From the NCBI GenBank assembly GCA_020637515.1, contig JACKKG010000001.1:186001-250000 (forward strand): a stretch of DNA of 64,000 bases. Direction: 5' to 3'. This document shows, one piece after another, positions 57,906 to 64,000 of this stretch. The notes beneath the pieces are model-generated. The model saw only the letters and a list, made by a program, of their open reading frames with translations. It did not search any database and was not told the origin of the DNA. This DNA is from Rhodobacter sp. (GTDB lineage Bacteria > Pseudomonadota > Alphaproteobacteria > Rhodobacterales > Rhodobacteraceae). The translations under genes were made by a program, and so were the position numbers. Every line of letters starts with the position of its first letter. Within the stretch, counting starts at the first letter, position 1.

Positions 57906-58197
57906 CACCCCCGATCGCCCGTTCGAAGCCCCCTGGCAGGCGCAGGTGTTCGGCCTGACCGTGGCGCTCAGCGACGGGGGCCTGTTCACCTGGAGCGACT
58001 GGACGCAGGCGTTCGGCGCGCGGCTGGCCGCCGGGGTCACCTATTGGGACGCCTGGGTCCAGGCGCTCGAAGGGATGCTCGCCCAGCGCGGCATCGCCCC
58101 GCCGGACGAGGTCACCGCCCTCGCCCACCGATGGGAGGACGCCGCCCACGCCACCCCGCACGGCGTGGCGATCCGGCTGGAGAACGCGCCCGGCTGA
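57892..58197 (+). CDS. Nitrile hydratase accessory (activator) protein
   Basis: A 101-residue activator of the kind needed to load cobalt into cobalt-type nitrile hydratase by swapping alpha subunits. It resembles the N-terminal part of the beta subunit: F-E-A-P-W-Q-A-Q-V-F-G-L-T-V, then W-S-D-W-T-Q-A-F-G and YWDAWVQALE. The start is TTG 57892 with GGGAGGG 6-9 bases upstream, overlapping nthB by 14 bases. Presence right after nthB supports functional enzyme. Confidence 0.88.
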   Translation: MSTPDTPDRPFEAPWQAQVFGLTVALSDGGLFTWSDWTQAFGARLAAGVTYWDAWVQALEGMLAQRGIAPPDEVTALAHRWEDAAHATPHGVAIRLENAPG

Positions 58198-58247
58198 CGT
58201 TTCTGGACAAGACTGTGCAGATACGGCGTCCTGTGCTAACCAAAGAC

Positions 58248-59159
58248 ATGCAACAGAACCCGATCACCGACCCCGCCCGGCTGGGACTGGCCACGCTGGG
58301 CGTCGTCGCGGCTTCGGTCGGGTTCGGCCTGGTGCCGCTGTTCGCGCGCGGCCTGACCGAGGGCGGCATGGCCCCGCAAGCGGTGGCCCTCTACCGCTAT
58401 GTGCTGGCCTCGGCGGTGCTGGCGCCGTTCGTCTGGCGCTGCCGGCGGCAATGGCCGACCCTCGTCTGGGGGCTGGCCACCGGGGTGCTGATGGCGCAGG
58501 GCTGGGTGGCCTATGTCCGCGCGATCGAGGTCGTGCCCGTTTCGACGGCGGGCGTGCTCTACATGACGTATCCGGCGTTTACGTTGGCGCTGTCGTGGCT
58601 GCTGTTCGGCGACCGGCCCGCGCGCCGGTCGATGGTGGCGGCGGGCATGATCGTCGTGGCGGCGGCGATCGTCATGACCCCCGGCGCGGTGGACCCGGCG
58701 CTGATCCCGCTGCTGCTGCTGTCGCTGGCCGCGCCGGCGGGGTTCGGGCTGGGGATCAGCGTGCTGGTGCACCGGATGCCCGCGATCCCGCCGCTGGCGC
58801 GGATCGGCATCGTGTCCATGGGTTCGGTTCTGGGACTGCTGCCGCTGGTGCAGGCCACACCCGCCGCCGCCCTGCTGCCGGCGGACCCGCACGGCTGGCT
58901 GCTGGTGCTGGGAATCGGGTTGGGCACGGCGCTGGTGCCGCAACTGATCTACACCGTCTGTTCGCCGGTCATCGGCACCGCGCGCACCGCGGTCGCGGGC
59001 AGTATCGAGCTGCCGGTCATGTTCGCGGTCGGCTGGCTGGCCTTTGGCGAACCGCTGGGCGGGGCGCAGGCCGTGGCCTGCCTGCTGGTGCTGGCGGCAA
59101 TCGCCCTGACACCCGCCCGACAGGCCCGCAGCATCGCCGCCCAGCACGATCAGCGTTGA
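58248..59159 (+). CDS. EamA/DMT-family transporter
   Basis: A 303-residue ten-helix drug/metabolite transporter with two EamA repeats (about residues 14-142 and 155-290). Typical helix ends: AIEVVPVSTAGVLYMTYPAF and SIELPVMFAVGWLAFGEPLG. Probably an exporter or carrier for a small metabolite. Start ATG 58248; its 3' end overlaps the converging Asp-box gene by 10 bases. It may be cotranscribed with nthAB and the activator. Confidence 0.87.
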   Translation: MQQNPITDPARLGLATLGVVAASVGFGLVPLFARGLTEGGMAPQAVALYRYVLASAVLAPFVWRCRRQWPTLVWGLATGVLMAQGWVAYVRAIEVVPVSTAGVLYMTYPAFTLALSWLLFGDRPARRSMVAAGMIVVAAAIVMTPGAVDPALIPLLLLSLAAPAGFGLGISVLVHRMPAIPPLARIGIVSMGSVLGLLPLVQATPAAALLPADPHGWLLVLGIGLGTALVPQLIYTVCSPVIGTARTAVAGSIELPVMFAVGWLAFGEPLGGAQAVACLLVLAAIALTPARQARSIAAQHDQR

Positions 59160-60286
59160 TGCATCACCTCGACCCCCAGAACGTTGGGCAAGTGGCGGGC
59201 GATTTCGGTCCAGGTTTCGCCGTCGTCGATCGAGGCGAAGACACTGCCCGAGTTGGTGCCGAAATAGAGCCCGGCCCGTTCCGCCCTGTCCGTCGCCATC
59301 GCCTGCCGCAAGACCGTGAAATAGGCGTTGTCGGGCAGGCCCTGGCGCATCGGCGCCCAGCCCTCGCCGGCGTCCCGTGACCGCCAGACGGCCGCCTGCC
59401 CCCCCGGAGGATAGCGCCCGCCCCATTCCAGCAACGGGATCACGAACAGCGTGTCCGCGTCCTGCGGGTGCACGGCGATGGGAAAGCCGAAATTCGTCGG
59501 CAGGCCCGCGGTCACCTCGTCCCAGGTCCGCCCGTCGTCCCGGCTGCGAAACACGCCCTGGTGGTTCTGCATATACAGCATCGTGCCATCCAATGAGCGC
59601 ACCATATTGTGCACGCACAACCCCACGTCATAGCCGCATTCGCCGGTGATCGGGTCGGGCGTGGTGGACTGGTTGCTGCGGCGGTTGCGCGGCTCCCAGG
59701 TCTGGCCGCCATCCTCACTGGCATAGACCCCGGCGGCCGAAATCCCCACCCACAGCTTGGCGCCGTCGCCCAGGATGGTGTGCAGCACCAGCCCCGCGCC
59801 TCCGGGTTGCCAGCCGCTGGCCGAGGGGTGGTTCGACAACCCCTCGACCCGGCGCCAGGTCTCTCCGCGGTCGTCGCTGGCATAGAGCGCGGCGGGCTTC
59901 GCCCCGGCATAGAGCGTGTCACCCACCCGGCCCAGCGCCCAGAGCGCCTGGATCTGCCCCTTGAAGGGCGCGTCGGGATCGGGGCCACGCCCCAGCATCT
60001 TGCGGAAGGTTTCGTCGCTGGCCAACATGTGGTCCAGATGCCCGTTCGCCAGCAGGGATTTCGTCCAGGTCGCGCCGCCATCGTCGGACCGCCAGACGGC
60101 GCTGCCCTGCCATTCCCCGCCGCAGGCGGCCCAAAGGGTGCCGGTCTCGGGGTCGCCCAGAACATGGCTGGCCGGCCAGCCGTCGCAGAATGGCCCGCGC
60201 TGCGTCCAGTTCCGACGCGCACCATCCGATTCCAGCACGAACACACCCTTGCCCGTGCCGACCAAGACCGTCACCCGCTCGCTCAT
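59150..60286 (-). CDS. Asp-box (BNR) beta-propeller protein
   Basis: A 378-residue propeller-like protein without signal peptide. Six Asp-box motifs (S-x-D-x-G-x-x-W) are seen: SDDGGATW, SDDRGETW, SEDGGQTW, SRDDGRTW, SRDAGEGW and SIDDGETW, at spacings fitting a six- or seven-bladed fold. Family members (WD40/YVTN/BNR-like, Ycf48-like, sialidase-like) are widespread, mostly of unknown role; no sialidase Arg triad is evident. ATG 60286; divergent from tetR across the operator region. Confidence 0.85.
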   Translation of the reverse strand: MSERVTVLVGTGKGVFVLESDGARRNWTQRGPFCDGWPASHVLGDPETGTLWAACGGEWQGSAVWRSDDGGATWTKSLLANGHLDHMLASDETFRKMLGRGPDPDAPFKGQIQALWALGRVGDTLYAGAKPAALYASDDRGETWRRVEGLSNHPSASGWQPGGAGLVLHTILGDGAKLWVGISAAGVYASEDGGQTWEPRNRRSNQSTTPDPITGECGYDVGLCVHNMVRSLDGTMLYMQNHQGVFRSRDDGRTWDEVTAGLPTNFGFPIAVHPQDADTLFVIPLLEWGGRYPPGGQAAVWRSRDAGEGWAPMRQGLPDNAYFTVLRQAMATDRAERAGLYFGTNSGSVFASIDDGETWTEIARHLPNVLGVEVMHQR

Positions 60287-60371
60287 CTACAAACCCTTTC
60301 CCGTTTGCGCGACGGCCAGATTAGCACGAATTGGCACGCGACAAGCGGGAAAACCGGCGCCGGGAAAAGGC

Positions 60372-60417
60372 TTGACAGCGTGGGCTCGGGGCTCAATATG
60401 ACGAATGATTCATGTTT
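60372..60417 (+). promoter_or_regulatory. tetR promoter with TetR-type operator
   Basis: -35 TTGACA (60372-60377), 17 bases, -10 AATATG (60395-60400). The operator CAATATGA (60394-60401), 8 bases, TCATGTTT (60410-60417) overlaps the -10 and ends 11 bases before the tetR ATG, so TetR should repress itself. It matches the operator before the Liv binding protein gene in both arms and spacing. Confidence 0.72.
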
Positions 60418-60428
60418 CAGGACGACCG

Positions 60429-61040
60429 ATGCCCGATGCCTCGCCCAGCCGCCAGCCTTCGGTCCGCCCGCGCACCCGGCGCGGCCAGGATACGCGCGCC
60501 GCGATCCTGCGCGCGGCCGAGGTGGTGATCGGCGAGACCGGCTTTGCCGCCGCCTCGATCGCCGACATCACCCGCAAGGCGGGGATCGCGCAGGGGACCT
60601 TCTACATCTATTTCCAGTCCAAGGACGAGGTGTTCCGCGAACTGGTGCTGGAAATGAGCCGCCTGACCCGCGCCTTCCTGACCGAGGCGACCGCCGATGC
60701 CCCGGACCGGCTGACCGCCGAACGCCGGGGGCTGCGCGCCTTTCTGGCCTTTGTCGCGGAGCGCCCGGCGCTCTACAACATCGTGATGGAGGCCCGCTCG
60801 GTCGCGCCCGATGCCTACCGCGCGCATTACACCACGTTTGCCAGGGGGTATGCCCAGAACCTGGTCGCCGCCGAACGCGAGGGCGAGGTCCGCCCCGGCG
60901 ATTCCGAGGTCCGTGCCTGGGCGCTGATGGGGCTGGCGGTGATCCTGGGCGAACGCTTTGCCATCTGGCAGACCGACGCCGATCTGGACCATGTGGTGGA
61001 TCAGGTCTTTGACATGCTGGAACGCGGGCTGAAGCCATGA
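60429..61040 (+). CDS. TetR/AcrR-family regulator
   Basis: A 203-residue TetR repressor. N-terminal helix-turn-helix (about residues 20-66) with AAEVVIGETGFAAASIADIT and KAGIAQGTFYIYFQSKDEVF, the latter a textbook TetR recognition helix region; a helical ligand-binding domain follows. Regulators in this context usually sense an acyl-CoA, and an acyl-CoA ligase gene follows. ATG 60429 is preferred over a codon 24 bases upstream that lies in the operator. Its likely targets are its own promoter and that of the Liv operon. Confidence 0.9.
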   Translation: MPDASPSRQPSVRPRTRRGQDTRAAILRAAEVVIGETGFAAASIADITRKAGIAQGTFYIYFQSKDEVFRELVLEMSRLTRAFLTEATADAPDRLTAERRGLRAFLAFVAERPALYNIVMEARSVAPDAYRAHYTTFARGYAQNLVAAEREGEVRPGDSEVRAWALMGLAVILGERFAIWQTDADLDHVVDQVFDMLERGLKP

Positions 61041-61144
61041 CCCCGGTGCCGCCGGACGCCGGACACGCGGCCGACGGGGACCGCTTCGACCTGCCCGAAA
61101 CCCGCGCCGCGCCGGCGCGGTTCCTTGCCACGATGGGAGCGTGA
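61037..61144 (+). CDS. Possible 35-residue ORF between tetR and the acyl-CoA ligase
   Basis: ATG 61037 overlaps the tetR stop (ATGA), and the frame ends two bases before the ligase ATG. The product opens MTPVPPDAGHAADGDRFDL and ends RFLATMGA; no domain, Cys or signal is seen. Tight coupling on both sides is the only support. It may only be a translational bridge between the two genes. Confidence 0.3.
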   Translation: MTPVPPDAGHAADGDRFDLPETRAAPARFLATMGA

Positions 61145-61145
61145 C

Positions 61146-62591
61146 ATGGGACACCTGCCCGATTTCGCCGCCCGCCGCGCGGCCCTCAGCCCCGACCGGC
61201 TGGCGTTCCTGGACCAGGACAGCGGCGAACGCTGGACCTTTGCACAGATCGATGCCGCCGCCGCCCGCATGGCCGGCGGGCTGCGCCAGCGGGTCGCGCC
61301 GGGCGCGCGCGTGGCGATCCTGTGCCACAACCGGCCCGAATTCTTTGTCGCCCTCTTTGCCTGCCAGAAGGCCGGGCTGATCCTGGCGCCGCTGAACTGG
61401 CGCCAGCCGGTGATGGAATTGAAGCCGGTCCTGGACAGCGTCGCCTGCGCTCTGGTGCTGCATGACGCGACCTTTGCCGCGCAGGCCGCGCAACTGGGCC
61501 TGCCGCGAATGGAGCTGCGCGTGCCCGATTGCGCGCCCCTGCCCCCCGCACCGGTGGACGAGGACGCGCCCTGGTATGTGCTCTTCACCTCGGGCACCAC
61601 GGGCCTGCCCAAGGCGGTGATCCAGACGCCGCGCATGGCGATGGCCAACGCGGTGAACATCGCCCAGGCGATGGCGCTGACCCCCGACGACCGCAGCGTC
61701 AACTTCCTGCCGCTGTTCCACACCGCCGGCATCAACCTGTTCACCCTGCCCCTGTTCCTGTGGGGTGGCTCCAGCCTGGTGCTGCGCAAATTCGACGCAC
61801 CGGCGCTGGTCGATCTGGTGGCCTCGCGGCAGGTGACGCAGTTTTTCGGCGTGCCGGCGATCTATCAGGCGCTGATGCAGATGGATCTGTCGGGGGTCGA
61901 TCTGGCCGGACTGCGCGGCTGGGCCTGTGGCGGCGCCGCCCTGCCCGAGGCCACGATCCGCTTTTTCGCCGATCGCGGCGCGCCGATCTGCAACGGCTTT
62001 GGCATGACCGAAACCGGCCCGACCGGCTTTCTGATCGACCGCGACGCGGCGGTCGACAGGATCGGTTCGGTCGGCAAGCCGCAATTGCTGACCGAGGCCC
62101 GGCTGGATGGCGTGCCCGACGGCCTTCCCGGCACCGGCGAATTGCTGTTGCGCGGCCCCTCGGTGACGCCCGGCTATCTGGACAACCCGCAGGCCACCGC
62201 CGCCAGCTTTACCCCGGACGGCTGGTTGAAATCGGGCGACGTCGCGGCCCGCGATGCCGACGGCTACTACCGCATCGTGGATCGCATCAAGGACATGTAT
62301 ATCTCGGGCGGCGAGAACGTCTATCCGGCCGAGGTCGAGCGCGTCCTCATCACCCACCCCGATATCCTGGAGGCTGCGGTGGTCGGCATGCCCCATGCCC
62401 GCTGGGGCGAGACCGGCGTCGCCTTTCTCATCGCCCGCCCCGGGGCGGGCATCGACACCGGCGCGCTGCCCGACTGGCTGCGCACACGGTTGGCCGCCTA
62501 CAAGATCCCCGGCGCCTGGCACGTGGTCGCCGATTTCCCCCGCACCGCCGCCGGCAAGGTGCGCAAGCCGGACCTGAGGGCGATGCTGTGA
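61146..62591 (+). CDS. AMP-forming acyl-CoA ligase
   Basis: A 481-residue long/medium-chain or aryl acyl-CoA ligase. Motifs: TSGTTGLPKAVIQTP (about residues 153-167), NGFGMTETGP, W-L-K-S-G-D-V-A near residue 361, DRIKDMYISGGENVYPAEVE (about 378-397), and the catalytic Lys in RTAAGKVRKPDLR near residue 471. It forms an acyl-CoA from an unknown acid for the two hydratase-like proteins that follow. ATG 61146; GTGA overlap with the next gene. Confidence 0.9.
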   Translation: MGHLPDFAARRAALSPDRLAFLDQDSGERWTFAQIDAAAARMAGGLRQRVAPGARVAILCHNRPEFFVALFACQKAGLILAPLNWRQPVMELKPVLDSVACALVLHDATFAAQAAQLGLPRMELRVPDCAPLPPAPVDEDAPWYVLFTSGTTGLPKAVIQTPRMAMANAVNIAQAMALTPDDRSVNFLPLFHTAGINLFTLPLFLWGGSSLVLRKFDAPALVDLVASRQVTQFFGVPAIYQALMQMDLSGVDLAGLRGWACGGAALPEATIRFFADRGAPICNGFGMTETGPTGFLIDRDAAVDRIGSVGKPQLLTEARLDGVPDGLPGTGELLLRGPSVTPGYLDNPQATAASFTPDGWLKSGDVAARDADGYYRIVDRIKDMYISGGENVYPAEVERVLITHPDILEAAVVGMPHARWGETGVAFLIARPGAGIDTGALPDWLRTRLAAYKIPGAWHVVADFPRTAAGKVRKPDLRAML

Positions 62592-62935
62592 TCGTCGAAC
62601 GGATCTGGACCCCGACGCAGGCCGATTTCGACCGCTTTGCCCGCCTTTCGGGCGACGACAACCCGATCCATGTGGACCCCGATTTCAGTGCCCGCACCCG
62701 GTTCGGGCGCACGGTCAGCCACGGGATGCTGCTGTATGCGCGGCTATGGGCGATGCTGCGCGCGGCCCACCCGGACCGCCCAACCCGGATGCAGGAGATG
62801 ACCTTTCCCAACCCCGCCTTTGCCGACGAACCGCTGCGGCTGGCGCTGGAGGATACCGGCACGGGCATCGCCCTGTCGGCCGCCCGCGTGGCGGATGGCG
62901 CGCTGTGCTTCCAGGGCCGGGCGGTGCTGGCATGA
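62588..62935 (+). CDS. MaoC-like hydratase half with catalytic motif
   Basis: A 115-residue single hot-dog protein of the MaoC/R-hydratase family. The catalytic motif D23-x-N25-P26-x-H28 (LSGDDNPIHVDPDF) is intact, followed by RFGRTVSHGMLLYA. The region after the hot-dog helix is short and lacks the P-G-P-G-x-x-Y-x-x-Q element found in complete enzymes. GTG 62588 overlaps the ligase stop. It probably pairs with the next gene product, which has the opposite set of features. Confidence 0.86.
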   Translation: MIVERIWTPTQADFDRFARLSGDDNPIHVDPDFSARTRFGRTVSHGMLLYARLWAMLRAAHPDRPTRMQEMTFPNPAFADEPLRLALEDTGTGIALSAARVADGALCFQGRAVLA

Positions 62936-63288
62936 GCCCCGGCGACCACGCCGCGATCACCCGCCGCTTCACCGATCGCGACATCGCAGAGTTTGCGGCG
63001 CTCTCGGGCGCCTCGCCGGCCGAGGGGGTGCCGGAGCCGCTGATAGCCGCGCTCTTTTCGCGTATCCTGGGCGTGGACCTGCCCGGGCCCGGCACGAACT
63101 ATCTGAAACAGACCCTGCGCCTGCTCGCCCCCGCGCCCGTGGGGCAGCCCCTGACGGCGCGGGTCACGATCACCCGCCTGCGGCGCGAAAAGCACCTGGT
63201 CGATCTGGCCACGACCTGCCACGCGGCCGACGGGACGCTGATCTGCGAGGGGCGCGCTCTGGTGTTGGCGCGCGACGTGGCGCGCTAG
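62932..63288 (+). CDS. MaoC-like hydratase half without catalytic motif
   Basis: A 118-residue hot-dog protein coupled to the preceding gene by ATGA. It begins like an R-hydratase (TDRDIAEFAALSGA), but the D-x-N-P-x-H segment is missing; instead it keeps LPGPGTNYLKQTLRLLAPAP (about residues 50-69), which shapes the substrate tunnel in PhaJ/MaoC enzymes. With the preceding protein it would form a HadAB-like heterodimer with one active site. Tail-to-tail with the FAD dehydrogenase gene (shared CTAG). Confidence 0.84.
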   Translation: MSPGDHAAITRRFTDRDIAEFAALSGASPAEGVPEPLIAALFSRILGVDLPGPGTNYLKQTLRLLAPAPVGQPLTARVTITRLRREKHLVDLATTCHAADGTLICEGRALVLARDVAR

Positions 63289-64000
63289 CCCGCCGCCGCG
63301 CGCCCCGCATTGCGGCCCGAAAACAGGCAGCCGCCCAGGAACGTGCCCTCGAGCGCGTTGTAGCCGTGATAGCCGCCGCCGCCGAACCCCGCGCATTCCC
63401 CGGCCGCGAACAGCCCGTCGATGCGATACCCTTCGGCGTCCAGCACCGCACCGTCGAGATCAGTGTGCAGCCCGCCCAGCGTCTTGCGCGTCAGGACCGA
63501 CAGCCGCACGCCGATCAGCGGCCCGTGCGCCGGGTCCAGGATGCGGTGCGGCTTTGCGGTGCGGATCAGCCGATCCCCGCGATAGGCCCGTGCGCCCCGG
63601 ATCGCGGTGACCTGCGTATCCTTGGCAAAGGGGTTCAGGATCTGGCCGTCGCGGGCTTCGATCTGCGCGCGCAGGCTGGCCGGGTCCAGCACCGGATCGC
63701 CCATCGCCGCGCCGATCCGGTTCATGCCGGCGACCAGGTCCTCGATCGTTGCGGCAACGGTGAAATCCGCGCCGTGCTGCTTGAACGCCTCGACCGGGGT
63801 GGGGGCCTTGCCGCCCGCGCCCAGTCGCGCCTTCAGCACAGCCCCCCACCGACCCGCGGTCAGATCCGGATTCTGCTCGCTGCCAGACAGGGCAAATTCC
63901 TTTTTGATGATGCTCTGGCTCAGCACGAACCAGGAATGCGCGTGCCCGGTGGACAGGATGCGCCGCAGCGTGCCCAGCGTGTCGAACCCGGGCAGATACG
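63285..64000 (-). CDS. FAD-binding dehydrogenase, C-terminal part (3-ketosteroid dehydrogenase-like)
   Basis: The C-terminal ~238 residues of a FAD-binding-2 family flavoprotein; the N-terminal part lies beyond the window (the frame is open to base 63998). The end of the protein has the FAD-contact block GLFAAGECAGFGGGGYHGYN (20 residues) and then ALEGTFLGGCLFSGRNAGR, the form found in the bacterial FAD-binding dehydrogenase/KsdD-like group. It removes hydride from ketone or acyl substrates, or reduces enones; substrate unknown. It converges on the hydratase pair with a four-base overlap. Confidence 0.86.
   Translation of the reverse strand, partial: YLPGFDTLGTLRRILSTGHAHSWFVLSQSIIKKEFALSGSEQNPDLTAGRWGAVLKARLGAGGKAPTPVEAFKQHGADFTVAATIEDLVAGMNRIGAAMGDPVLDPASLRAQIEARDGQILNPFAKDTQVTAIRGARAYRGDRLIRTAKPHRILDPAHGPLIGVRLSVLTRKTLGGLHTDLDGAVLDAEGYRIDGLFAAGECAGFGGGGYHGYNALEGTFLGGCLFSGRNAGRAAAG

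Overview
The window is 64 kb of GC-rich, densely packed bacterial chromosome. Gene content and order point to an alphaproteobacterium of the Rhodobacterales (Paracoccaceae/Roseobacteraceae). Supporting signs are the hemD - mitofilin-like - hemY row divergent from tsaD, a phnCDEE / phnF / phnGHIJKLN / DUF1045 / phnM layout, the aerobic box benzoate cluster with BoxR, TRAP and Liv transporters, and an intergenic GGATATTT...GCACAAAGA element that I recognise from this order. The assignment to an order is inference; no rRNA or marker phylogeny is available here.

Layout. 1-4520: the end of a ketopantoate-reductase-like gene, a zinc dehydrogenase, a PaaI-like thioesterase and small membrane or stress-type genes (TspO-like, EamA, DUF1761, EVE, YciI). 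4531-9233: tsaD divergent from hemD, a mitofilin-like gene and hemY. 9337-9412: tRNA-Thr(CGT), followed by a 426-base gap with phased repeats and a Pho-box-like triplet. 9839-22396: a nearly complete phosphonate system: transporter phnCDEE, a hexapeptide acetyltransferase, the repressor phnF facing phnGHIJKL and phnN, then DUF1045 divergent from phnM. PhnP is absent, and the DUF1045 2H-phosphodiesterase-like protein is the natural candidate for its step. 22540-33607: aerobic CoA-dependent benzoate degradation (benzoate-CoA ligase, an alpha/beta hydrolase, DUF309, boxC, boxB, a 55-residue Cys-rich protein, boxA, a thioesterase, boxR, a degenerate 3-hydroxyacyl-CoA dehydrogenase-like gene and an M20 amidohydrolase). 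TGCA-N6-TGCA-type elements lie before bclA, boxC and boxR.

33604-40740: DUF202 and a flippase-like membrane protein, cobQ, then lpxK - WaaA-like - CysQ-like - pmbA on the minus strand. 40829-48641, all minus strand: a feruloyl-CoA-synthase-like ligase, a MarR regulator and an SDR in one operon, a DctPQM TRAP transporter, and a zeta-class GST with a fumarylacetoacetate-hydrolase-family protein. This looks like uptake and catabolism of an aromatic or phenylpropanoid acid with a gentisate- or homogentisate-type lower branch. 48826-63288: a Liv-type ABC transporter (K-G-F-H-M), an alpha/beta hydrolase, a HAD dehalogenase-like gene, an MFS carrier, cobalt-type nitrile hydratase with its activator, a DMT exporter, an Asp-box propeller protein on the minus strand, and a TetR regulator followed by an acyl-CoA ligase and two complementary half-hydratases. 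The last 716 bases hold the C-terminal part of a FAD-binding dehydrogenase.

Regulatory threads visible in the DNA: a shared 24-bp TetR-type operator before the Liv binding protein gene and before tetR; BoxR-type sites; a PhnF-type palindrome between phnF and phnG; Pho-box-like 11-bp repeats before phnC and phnM; a MarR-type palindrome before the SDR; and a large inverted repeat before dctP. The most novel-looking items are the ferredoxin-motif microprotein before boxA, the TetR regulon architecture with its HadAB-like split hydratase, the catalytically degraded WaaA-like and 3-hydroxyacyl-CoA dehydrogenase-like genes, and the LapB-like zinc ribbon on HemY.
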